A stretch of 64,000 nt of DNA, taken from contig CAJTDN010000003.1 in NCBI GenBank assembly GCA_910574865.1, positions 310,001 through 374,000 of the forward strand. Direction: 5' to 3'. Positions 8,735 to 16,171 of this stretch are shown one piece after another (within the stretch, counting starts at the first letter, position 1; every line of letters begins with the position of its first letter). Made by a program: the position numbers and the translations under genes. This DNA comes from Lachnospiraceae bacterium. Its GTDB lineage: Bacteria; Bacillota; Clostridia; Lachnospirales; Lachnospiraceae. Under the pieces are notes generated by a model. That model was not told the origin of the DNA. It worked only from the letters and a program-made list of their open reading frames with translations, and ran no database searches.

Positions 8735-9610
8735 TTACCACCGGTTCTCGGAACCGAACAGCTTCATGTAATGCTCAAGCTGCGCCTGGAATCCCGCCGC
8801 CCCGGCCATACATGTCTGCTGCATGTTCATTTTCTTCGGCGTGAACTCATCCTTGCCCGCTCCCGCCACCTTTATCTCGGTAGAAGCAAGCGCCTCTCTC
8901 AAAGCCTGTTTTCCCGCCTCGCTGACATCGGTATTCAGGTTCACTTTCTGGATACCGACTTTTACCGCCCTCGCCAGGTTGTCGTCACCCGTTCCCGAAC
9001 CACCATGCAGCACCAACGGAACCGGCACTTCCTTTTGCAACTGGTCCAGCAGCTCGAACTCAAGATGCGGTTCGCCTTTATACACGCCGTGGGAAGTCCC
9101 CACCGCGACGGCCAGACAGTCCACATCGGTCTCCTCCACGAAGCTTAGGGCTTCTTCCAATTTTGTAAGCCCCGCATCACGCGTTTCCTCGTACTCAAAA
9201 CCTTGTCCCACGTGTCCCAGTTCCGCCTCCACCGAACATCCGACGGCATGGGCGATTTTCACGATTTCTTTCACTTCCTCCACGTTTTGCGCGTAAGGGC
9301 AGGTCGAGCGGTCAATCATGACCGAGCTAAATCCCGCATGAATCGCCCGCACGATATGCTCGTAAGGGCCGCCGTGATCTAAGTTCAAGGCAAACGGCAC
9401 TTCTGGGTAACGTTTCTCATAAAACCTGGCCAGATCCGCGCATTCATAAACACCGTGTATATAGGCCACATCTAAAATAATCGGCGCGTGCAGCTTCCTC
9501 GCCGCCAAAAAGCACGCCTCTATCGTCTCCCGGTTGAACACGTTGGGAGCCGCGATCCCGTATCCTCCCTTCTTCGCTTCTTCCAATAACTCTCTCATCG
9601 GTCGCATCAT
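8735..9610 (-). CDS. Class II (zinc) ketose-bisphosphate aldolase
   Basis: Class II aldolase of the fructose/tagatose-bisphosphate family; cleaves a ketose (bis)phosphate to dihydroxyacetone phosphate and an aldehyde. From the tandem ATG start it has 291 residues, usual for GatY/KbaY/FbaA. Visible motifs are NLDHGG (Asp78 catalytic, His79 zinc ligand), VEAELGHVGQ and VLHGGSGTGDD, then VNLNTD. AAAGGAG is about 13 bases from the first ATG, unusually far, so the exact start is uncertain. It is the first gene of the minus-strand PTS unit, downstream of a sigma-54-like promoter. Confidence 0.9.
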   Translation of the reverse strand: MMRPMRELLEEAKKGGYGIAAPNVFNRETIEACFLAARKLHAPIILDVAYIHGVYECADLARFYEKRYPEVPFALNLDHGGPYEHIVRAIHAGFSSVMIDRSTCPYAQNVEEVKEIVKIAHAVGCSVEAELGHVGQGFEYEETRDAGLTKLEEALSFVEETDVDCLAVAVGTSHGVYKGEPHLEFELLDQLQKEVPVPLVLHGGSGTGDDNLARAVKVGIQKVNLNTDVSEAGKQALREALASTEIKVAGAGKDEFTPKKMNMQQTCMAGAAGFQAQLEHYMKLFGSENRW

Positions 9611-9738
9611 AACGTATGTACGTCTCCTTTCTCTCGCCCGGCCCCTTCGCGCCTTCCTTGTCGCGCCGGCATCTGCCGCCTTGTTTCTTCGCGCCGCGCG
9701 GAGCCTTTTGCTATTTTTATCCGGATGCCTTTTTAAAT

Positions 9739-9755
9739 AACAAAAAGCATGCCAA
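9739..9755 (-). promoter_or_regulatory. Probable sigma-54 promoter of the aldolase-EIIBCD-HPr-EI unit
   Basis: On the minus strand the sequence reads TTGGCATGCTTTTTGTT. The -24 GG and the -12 element are exactly 10 bases apart, as sigma-54 needs, but the -12 dinucleotide is GT instead of GC. It lies about 130 bases before the aldolase start and after the activator gene. An inverted pair TTTGA/TCAAA at 9771-9782 just upstream is a possible activator site. Confidence 0.6.
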
Positions 9756-9847
9756 CCTAGTGTCATGCCTTTTGAAATCAAACACAAAAATATGTCAAGC
9801 ATAAAACAAAACCCGTGCAACCCCTTTATAACTCCCGCGCGCTCCTT

Positions 9848-12709
9848 TCACAATTCCGAAATAATGTCATAAATATATCCGATTTCGGAAATCGGTATTT
9901 TCACACTATACGTCTGTTCTATCACACTAAACGCCGACAGTATCTGTCGGATTTCTTTCTTGTGTGACATTTCAAACGCCTCCTGATTCGGATAATCGGT
10001 GATGGCCTGGTCGCGAATCAAGCGTTCCGTCAGACATCCCACGTGAATGAATAAATTGATTTTCGTGCTATTTGCCAGTTTCGCCCCCGCGAGCAGTTCA
10101 TATTGCCGGATGGCCTCCTCCACGTGTTTCAAAATCTTTTCCGTGTCCAGAATAGTCAGAAACTCCATCAGCCGGTTCATGGAAAAGTGGTAGACCAGGT
10201 TGTCATTCACCTGCCGTATCTGCCGGGCGTCGGCCACGGGGCGCAGCATCTCGCCCAACAAATTCTCCGCCTCACCTGACACCAGCTTTTCCAAAGGAAT
10301 GAACGTTTCCGTGATGACATGGGGGTTTTTCGTCCCGACCATGCCCAGGATTTCATATTTCTGGCAAATGTTTTTGACAACGTCCTGTTTTTTCAGTTGG
10401 TCGTAGTCATACGATATCACCTGGATTCCCAGGCTCTTTGGCACGCTTGCCTGAATGAGCCGCTGAAGCTGTCTGGCCGTCCCCGTTCCCGTGATACAGC
10501 AGGTTACAATCGCCCGCGCCCGATATTCTTTTGGATAAATAATCTTATGTTCCATCTTGTTGTCACGCTCGATGGACTCAATGATTTCTTCCAGTTCCAT
10601 GCCCTTTCGAATCAGTTCCCCGGCGTGGAGCGCCATCTGGGTAGAAATATTGTTCACGACGGCAAGCGGAACCTTCAATTCCCTCTCAAACGAGGCATAA
10701 ATTTCCCTCAGCGACCCCATGTCGACCATGAGCAGGATTCCGTAGCTGACATCGTTTTTCTCAATATACTCCCGAAGCCACTCCGCCACGTCGGACACCT
10801 TTTTTTCAATCGGCATGTCCACCGCCTCGAAAATATTTTCATTCAAAATACGGTTGACAACTTCCGCGATACTGCTGGCCGTCGCGTAGCCGTGGGCCGC
10901 CACGATGGCTCTCGGCCTTTTCGTCGTCATAGACTTGTCCACGAGGCTTCGTAAATACAACGTCAACGGTATCAGATCCTCCTCCCTCGATAACACGTCC
11001 AGCCTGCCAGACAGAATGTCGAGAATCTTCCCGGCGATTTCCGCCTCCCTCTGGTACTCGTCCAGAACATATTGCAAAAACGACTCCGAAAAGCGGTTCT
11101 TTTCCCGGTACAAATTCTGATTGACATACCAGAAATAAGCGATAATCGCATGAAGGCTGTTTCCACCAAACTTGACGTTATAAGAATACTCCACACATCG
11201 AAACGCCTCCTGCACGCTGTTCACGATATACTTGCGCATGACGTTGTCCGTTTCCGAATGTTGTTCATAAACCAGCATGTCCAACAATTCATAAACCGTC
11301 CGTATGCAATCCTTCTCAAACTTGGATTTTAACACTTCTCGCGAATCGTCCTCTTCTTTCGGATGTCCCCCGCATCCTTCGCCAAACGTTTCCTGGAATT
11401 CCTTATATAACGAGGAAAGCCGTTCAAACAGTTCCTCCCCGTGATTTTTCTTCTCCACGCCGTTTAGGAAAAATCTGTCATTCCCGAAATCAGGATGAAT
11501 TTCCACGGCCTGGCCAGTACTGATTTTCACCTCATTCTTTTCCGTGACCGCCCGCATCACGTCCTCCGGCAAATGCTCGAAATGCACCTCCACCGTGCCG
11601 GACATCTTTGCCTTCGCGTATGCCGTCGCACAAATAAATTTCACCTTGTTCTCCAAATCCCCGACGTTCCCGACATAAGAATGCTTCAGCAACGCCTCAA
11701 GCACGTTTGCCGAGACCAGGATTTTCCTATTTAACACCCTGCTCTCCGCAATGAAAAAATGATAAATAAATTGAAGCAGTTCCTGCTCCCCGCGTTCTTT
11801 TAAAGAAGGAATCTGGATGACGATGGGAATCCTGCGCAAAAACGTCGCCAAAAAATGGGAGTGCAACTCTTCTGTCGTCGCCATCACCATCCGCACGTTC
11901 GCGTGATGCCATCCCTCGCTCTCCCCCATCCGGCGGAAAATCCCCTGGTCCAAAAACACAAATAACTTCTCCTGACTCTCACTGTTTAACCGGTGCACCT
12001 CATCCAAAAACAACATTCCCCCGTCCGCGGCCTCCAAAAGTCCCTTCGTCGTCTGGTACGCGCCCGTGAAAGCGCCCTTGGCGTAACCGAACAGATTGCT
12101 GGACAGAAGTTCTATGTTGTTGGCATACTGGGCGCAATTCATCACCACGAACGGGGCGTCCTTCGGCAAAATCCCCTCGCTGAGGGCAAACTCATAAATC
12201 TTCCTTGCCATGTAACTCTTCCCCGCCCCCGTCGGCCCATGCAGGAACACCGGCAGGCTCGTGTTCGGATAAAAAACGGATGTCTTCATCTGTTCGATAG
12301 ATTTCTTCAGACTCCCGTTCGCCCCGATTAAATCAGAAAAAACATCCTTCTCCCCTTCTCCCGCCGCTTCCCGCGTCCTTTCCTCCTGGCATGCGGTTTT
12401 TCCGCTTCCACCTATGACCTTGCCACAAACTTCCCTCTCGCCCGCCAGTTCATTCACACTGGCGTACACATCCTTTGACACTGGGAAAAAGTGTCGCACG
12501 AACTCTTCCTTATGAAAAAAACGGACCGGCCGCGTGTTGATTTTAAAAAGTGTTTTTCCGATTTCCTGGTTCAAATAATAACTGACGGTGTTTCTCTTCA
12601 CCTGGAAAAAAACGGCGATTTCCTCCGCCGTCAACGCGGTATCCAAATTTTCCAAGTCCGTTTTGGACGTATTCTCCTTCACATAACGCATGATGGATTC
12701 TTTCAGCAT
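9848..12709 (-). CDS. LevR-like sigma-54 activator with PRD and PTS EIIA domains
   Basis: Transcription activator of 953 residues that remodels sigma-54 RNA polymerase under PTS control. Order: DNA-binding helix-turn-helix (about 20-75); AAA+ ATPase (about 125-390) with Walker A GPTGAGKS at 158-165, the sigma-54 contact loop GAFTGA at 212-217 and Walker B FLDE; a PRD domain; a mannose-type EIIA-like domain with IVAAHGYATASS; and a second PRD near the C-terminus with LFIHVGCLTERL. PRD and EIIA histidines are expected to be phosphorylated by HPr or EIIB, giving induction by substrate. GGGAGGGAGAGAC precedes the start. It lies between the two sigma-54-like promoters and probably controls both. 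Confidence 0.93.
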   Translation of the reverse strand: MLKESIMRYVKENTSKTDLENLDTALTAEEIAVFFQVKRNTVSYYLNQEIGKTLFKINTRPVRFFHKEEFVRHFFPVSKDVYASVNELAGEREVCGKVIGGSGKTACQEERTREAAGEGEKDVFSDLIGANGSLKKSIEQMKTSVFYPNTSLPVFLHGPTGAGKSYMARKIYEFALSEGILPKDAPFVVMNCAQYANNIELLSSNLFGYAKGAFTGAYQTTKGLLEAADGGMLFLDEVHRLNSESQEKLFVFLDQGIFRRMGESEGWHHANVRMVMATTEELHSHFLATFLRRIPIVIQIPSLKERGEQELLQFIYHFFIAESRVLNRKILVSANVLEALLKHSYVGNVGDLENKVKFICATAYAKAKMSGTVEVHFEHLPEDVMRAVTEKNEVKISTGQAVEIHPDFGNDRFFLNGVEKKNHGEELFERLSSLYKEFQETFGEGCGGHPKEEDDSREVLKSKFEKDCIRTVYELLDMLVYEQHSETDNVMRKYIVNSVQEAFRCVEYSYNVKFGGNSLHAIIAYFWYVNQNLYREKNRFSESFLQYVLDEYQREAEIAGKILDILSGRLDVLSREEDLIPLTLYLRSLVDKSMTTKRPRAIVAAHGYATASSIAEVVNRILNENIFEAVDMPIEKKVSDVAEWLREYIEKNDVSYGILLMVDMGSLREIYASFERELKVPLAVVNNISTQMALHAGELIRKGMELEEIIESIERDNKMEHKIIYPKEYRARAIVTCCITGTGTARQLQRLIQASVPKSLGIQVISYDYDQLKKQDVVKNICQKYEILGMVGTKNPHVITETFIPLEKLVSGEAENLLGEMLRPVADARQIRQVNDNLVYHFSMNRLMEFLTILDTEKILKHVEEAIRQYELLAGAKLANSTKINLFIHVGCLTERLIRDQAITDYPNQEAFEMSHKKEIRQILSAFSVIEQTYSVKIPISEIGYIYDIISEL

Positions 12710-12810
12710 GTCTCTCCCTCCCCGATAGATTCATCAATATCCCATGCCGTTATTATATCCCATCCCCGCCGGAAACATCAATTCTAATAATTCGCGTCTC
12801 ACACTGTTCT

Positions 12811-12826
12811 TGGCACGATTCTTGCT
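12811..12826 (+). promoter_or_regulatory. Near-consensus sigma-54 promoter of the EIIA-rpoN-deoC unit
   Basis: The sequence TGGCACGATTCTTGCT matches the sigma-54 consensus (TGGCACG, four bases, TTGCW) at every defined position, with GG and GC 10 bases apart. It lies about 73 bases before the EIIA start, in the divergent gap with the activator gene. Because rpoN itself is in the unit, sigma-54 should boost its own synthesis. Confidence 0.85.
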
Positions 12827-12898
12827 CTATACATAGTCAGGAATAATATTCCTTTTGACCCTGACAATATAGTATCGTAATATGATGAGGTGAAAAAC

Positions 12899-13318
12899 AT
12901 GAAAAGAAAACTGGTAATTGCCACACACAGCACGTTCGCGGAGGGAATCAAAAACGCCATGGAACTCATTGCCGGGACGCAGGACTTTGTCTACACGCTC
13001 TGCGCCTACACGGACGAAATCACGGAGGTCAAGACCCCCGTGACAAAGCTCATGGATTCTTTGGAGACGGACGAGGAATTGATTGTCGCCACGGACCTGT
13101 TCGGCGGGAGCGTGAACAACGAATTTATGAAGCACCTTTCCCGCCCCAATGTTTATTTGGTCGCGGGGGTGAACCTTCCCCTGCTTTTTGACATCGTCAC
13201 GAACTTCGATGCCGGGAACGCGGGCGAAATGCTCGCCCAGGCCGTAGAAAGCGCGCGGGAAAGCATCCGTTACTGCAATCCCATCATACAAATGAACACG
13301 GCGGAGGAAAACTTTTAA
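12899..13318 (+). CDS. PTS mannose-family EIIA subunit
   Basis: Cytoplasmic phosphocarrier of 139 residues that receives phosphate from HPr and passes it to EIIB. The motif VIATHSTFAEG near the N-terminus contains the active His10. LIVATDLFGGSVNN is a second EIIA hallmark. GAGG sits 8 bases before the ATG. It is first in a plus-strand unit with rpoN and deoC, separate from its EIIB-C-D partners, and follows a near-consensus sigma-54 promoter. Confidence 0.93.
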   Translation: MKRKLVIATHSTFAEGIKNAMELIAGTQDFVYTLCAYTDEITEVKTPVTKLMDSLETDEELIVATDLFGGSVNNEFMKHLSRPNVYLVAGVNLPLLFDIVTNFDAGNAGEMLAQAVESARESIRYCNPIIQMNTAEENF

Positions 13319-13357
13319 CGGACACGCCTCCTTGCCGGCTACGGAGGATAAAGAGCC

Positions 13358-14707
13358 ATGAAACTCGGATATACGACCACTTTGGAGCAAAATTTAAAAT
13401 TGTCCCAGGCACAATTGCAGTCCCTGAAGATTTTGTCCCTGGATAATTGCGAACTCAATGAATTTCTCCAAATGGAATATATTGAAAATCCTTTGCTGGA
13501 GTATTCCGGGCATCCTGACATTCCCGCATGGAACCAGTACGACGCTACCCCCGGCTCTGGTTTTGATTCTGGTTCCGGTTTTGATTCTGCTTCTGGTTCC
13601 GGTTTTAGCCAGGAAGAGCCATACCGGGAGGTTCCCGACCTGGCGCAAGCCGGAATCAAGGAATATTTGCTGGAACAACTTAACAGTAAGGATTTTTCAT
13701 CCCTCCAGTGGGAGCTCTTCGGCATTCTCATCGATTGCCTAGACGACAACGGGTACTTCAAACTATCCGCTTCCGAGGTAAGCCGGTGGCTGAATGTCGA
13801 GCCCTCCCTCACAAAGTCCTGCCTTGACGTTTTGTCCTCGCTGGAGCCTTGCGGAATTTTTGCCAAAGACCTTCCGCACTGCCTGGTCATGCAATTGGAG
13901 CGGGCGGGAGAACTCACCCCCGGATTGAGGGACATCATTCTTTGCCATTTGGACGATGTCGCCGCTGGAAAAATCAATGCAATCACGAAAAGCTTGTCCA
14001 TGTCCACCCAGGAAGTGCGCAAATGCATTGCCAAAATACGCGCCTTGAATCCAAGGCCGCTCTCCGGATTTTCCACGGAACCGACCAGCTACGTCGTGCC
14101 TGATGTCATTTTGACATGCCAGGGCGGGGAGTGGAACCTCTGCTTAAACGACCAATGGATTGGAAATTATTCCATCAGCGACTGCTATCTGAACATGATG
14201 AAAACCGTCAAGGATGCCGAATTAAAAAAGTATTTCCAGCAAAAATATGCCCGTTGCCAATTCATCATGAACAGCATCGAACAACGGCGCGACACGATTT
14301 TAAAAATTTCCAGCGCCATCCTCGAGCGGCAAAAAGACTTTTTCATCCGCCAAGGTCCCTTGGTTCCCATGACGCTTTTGGATATCGCGGACATGATTGA
14401 CATGCACCCGTCCACCGTGAGCCGGGGCATCAAGAACAAATACCTGCAATACCCGGCCGGCATCGTCAGCCTGAGAAAACTGTTCATATCCAGCGCGGGC
14501 AAGTCATGCGGGGACAGCTCGTCGGCGGTAAAACAACGGCTAAAGGAAATCATCCGCTTGGAAAACCCGCTTTACCCGCACAGCGACTCCACGCTCGTGA
14601 ACATTTTGAAAAAAGAAGGGGTTCAAATTTCCCGCCGGACTGTCGCCAAATACCGGGAAGAACTGGGAATCGCGAGCACCTATTTACGTCGGCAATCGGC
14701 CGAATAA
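13358..14707 (+). CDS. rpoN: RNA polymerase sigma-54 factor
   Basis: Sigma-54, 449 residues. The N-terminal activator-response region begins LGYTTTLEQNLKLSQAQLQSL. After about residue 60 a short Gly/Ser/Phe/Asp-rich tandem repeat (units GSGFDS) forms the acidic linker. The core-binding region follows, then the HTH segment with HPSTVSRGIKNKYL, and the RpoN box RRTVAKYREE at about residue 426. GGAGGATAAAG precedes the start. Its place between an EIIA gene and a deoC-like gene, under a sigma-54 promoter and next to a LevR-like activator, suggests a sigma-54 used mainly for this sugar locus, though it may serve other genes. Confidence 0.96.
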   Translation: MKLGYTTTLEQNLKLSQAQLQSLKILSLDNCELNEFLQMEYIENPLLEYSGHPDIPAWNQYDATPGSGFDSGSGFDSASGSGFSQEEPYREVPDLAQAGIKEYLLEQLNSKDFSSLQWELFGILIDCLDDNGYFKLSASEVSRWLNVEPSLTKSCLDVLSSLEPCGIFAKDLPHCLVMQLERAGELTPGLRDIILCHLDDVAAGKINAITKSLSMSTQEVRKCIAKIRALNPRPLSGFSTEPTSYVVPDVILTCQGGEWNLCLNDQWIGNYSISDCYLNMMKTVKDAELKKYFQQKYARCQFIMNSIEQRRDTILKISSAILERQKDFFIRQGPLVPMTLLDIADMIDMHPSTVSRGIKNKYLQYPAGIVSLRKLFISSAGKSCGDSSSAVKQRLKEIIRLENPLYPHSDSTLVNILKKEGVQISRRTVAKYREELGIASTYLRRQSAE

Positions 14708-14750
14708 TTGCAAAAATAAAAAAGGAAAAAAGAAGAAAGGAACTTTTATC

Positions 14751-15422
14751 ATGAAATTAAATTTAGAGACATTCACAAAGATGCTTGACTGTACCTTGAC
14801 GCACCCCACGGCTTCGCTGGACGAATTGCGCCAGATGCTTGCCACCGCGAAGGAATACCATTTTCACACCGTGCTGGGACCCCGTTGCTTTAACGAGTTC
14901 ATCGTAAACGAATTGAAAGGTACCGGCGTGCTGCCTTGTTCCGGCTGCAGTGCCACCCTGGGACACGACCCGACCGAGGTAAAAGCGTTTCACACCCGCT
15001 TCGCCGTCTCGCAGGGAATCAAGGAAATCGACATGGTCATGAACTTGTCATACCTAAAATCCGGCCTCTACAACGATGTCATTCACGACATCGCCGCCGT
15101 AAAGCAGGCGGCCGGGGCAAACGTCCCGGTAAAGTGCATCATCGAAGCCCCACTCCTATCGGACGAGGAAATCATCACCGCCTGCAAGCTCGTGATGGAA
15201 GGCGGGGCCGAATTCATCAAGACGGCAAGCGGCCTTAAGGGCGCGACCACCCTGCACCACGTCGAACTGATACGAAACACGGTCGATGCCAAAACCAAAA
15301 TCAAGGCCGCCTCCGGCATTCGCGATGCCGACACCGTGGGGCAGATGGTCGACTTGGGCGTGGAACGGTTCGGAATCGGTTATGGGAGCGTGCTCGAGAT
15401 TATCAGGGAATTGGAACGGTAA
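14751..15422 (+). CDS. deoC: Deoxyribose-phosphate aldolase family protein
   Basis: Class I (Schiff-base) aldolase of the DeoC family, 223 residues, normal length. The Schiff-base lysine is Lys157 in EFIKTASG; supporting residues are Asp94 (KEIDMVMN) and Lys185 (IKAASG). DeoC converts deoxyribose-5-phosphate to acetaldehyde and glyceraldehyde-3-phosphate. The usual KTSTG motif reads KTASG here, and the gene sits in a PTS/sigma-54 unit, so it may cleave a different deoxy-sugar phosphate. AAAGGAAC precedes the start. No T-rich terminator was seen after it, only a GC-rich stem near 15459-15484. Confidence 0.88.
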   Translation: MKLNLETFTKMLDCTLTHPTASLDELRQMLATAKEYHFHTVLGPRCFNEFIVNELKGTGVLPCSGCSATLGHDPTEVKAFHTRFAVSQGIKEIDMVMNLSYLKSGLYNDVIHDIAAVKQAAGANVPVKCIIEAPLLSDEEIITACKLVMEGGAEFIKTASGLKGATTLHHVELIRNTVDAKTKIKAASGIRDADTVGQMVDLGVERFGIGYGSVLEIIRELER

Positions 15423-15501
15423 ATTTTAGTTACAGCCCCGAAAGGATGTGCGTAAATCTGGCGGTACGGCTTACCCGTTCCGCCGGACATATATAGCTAC
15501 T

Positions 15502-15836
15502 TCACATCAATTCAGGTTCCGTTATCGACTCATCGAACAGATGCATTAAATCATGGTTAGCCCCCACATTAGTCACTTCAAAATGATTCAAACACCGTCC
15601 AAGCCATGGAAATTCTTTTCCCATTTCATGTACAAGATCAAAAATTTCCAAATCTGTTGTTTTATATTCCGAATGATATCCCGAATACTGTTCATGAGAA
15701 AATGCCGCTTCAATAAATATTTTTGAATTTTCTTGTAAGCTCCCCTTGGATTCTGAGCCGAATAAAATTTTTCCAACTCTTTTACGCACAAGTCGAAATA
15801 GAGTGCTTTAAAATGCTTTGTTTCTTTTCCTCTCAT
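15502..15836 (-). pseudogene. VapD-like gene split by a -1 frameshift
   Basis: Two overlapping frames together read as one VapD-like protein of about 111 residues. The upstream frame gives FKALYFDLCVKELEKFY and RGAYKKIQKYLLKRHF. The downstream frame continues from base 15699 with SHEQYSGYHSEYKTTDLEI and EFPWLGRCLNHFEV. The join is at a TTTT run (about 15698-15703) where one more T would restore the frame. VapD proteins are small Cas2-like ribonucleases, some acting as toxins. The start ATG overlaps the upstream stop as TAATG. It could be an inactivated gene, a sequencing error or a slippage site. The family call rests on pattern only. Confidence 0.55.
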
Positions 15837-16171
15837 TACGCCACACTCACTTTTTTCGTATAATGATACAAAACATCTTCTACGGAGAAATCATTTTCAT
15901 CCTCTCCATCATCGCTATTATACCATACCCATTTTGTCACATACGGCATAAACCAATCTTTTTCCTTTAAAGAAGTAATAATACTCCCGAATGCTCCATA
16001 ATCCTTCGGATGTCTGTTCCCCCAAAAAACAACCGTTCCATCCAACTTGCGCTCTTTCCTTAAATGATACTTTGAAAAAACTTGTTCCAATGTCTGGTAA
16101 ATACTGATGGCACTATACTTCTGCTCCCTATTAATTTTTTCTTCATCTAACTTTATTTCTAACTTTAACAT
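15836..16171 (-). CDS. Small unknown protein between helicase and VapD-like gene
   Basis: A 111-residue soluble protein, rich in charged and aromatic residues, that I do not recognise. It overlaps the end of the helicase gene by 7 bases and its stop overlaps the VapD-like start by one base, so the three genes are translationally linked. There is no signal peptide or membrane segment. Base composition is more AT-rich than the surrounding genes, hinting at acquisition. Given VapD's toxin relatives it might be an antitoxin or partner, but nothing in the sequence proves that. Confidence 0.6.
   Translation of the reverse strand: MLKLEIKLDEEKINREQKYSAISIYQTLEQVFSKYHLRKERKLDGTVVFWGNRHPKDYGAFGSIITSLKEKDWFMPYVTKWVWYNSDDGEDENDFSVEDVLYHYTKKVSVA

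Noticed and set aside
15459-15484. GC-rich stem after deoC considered as a terminator
   Set aside because: Mismatched stem and no T-run on the deoC strand; transcription end left unassigned.
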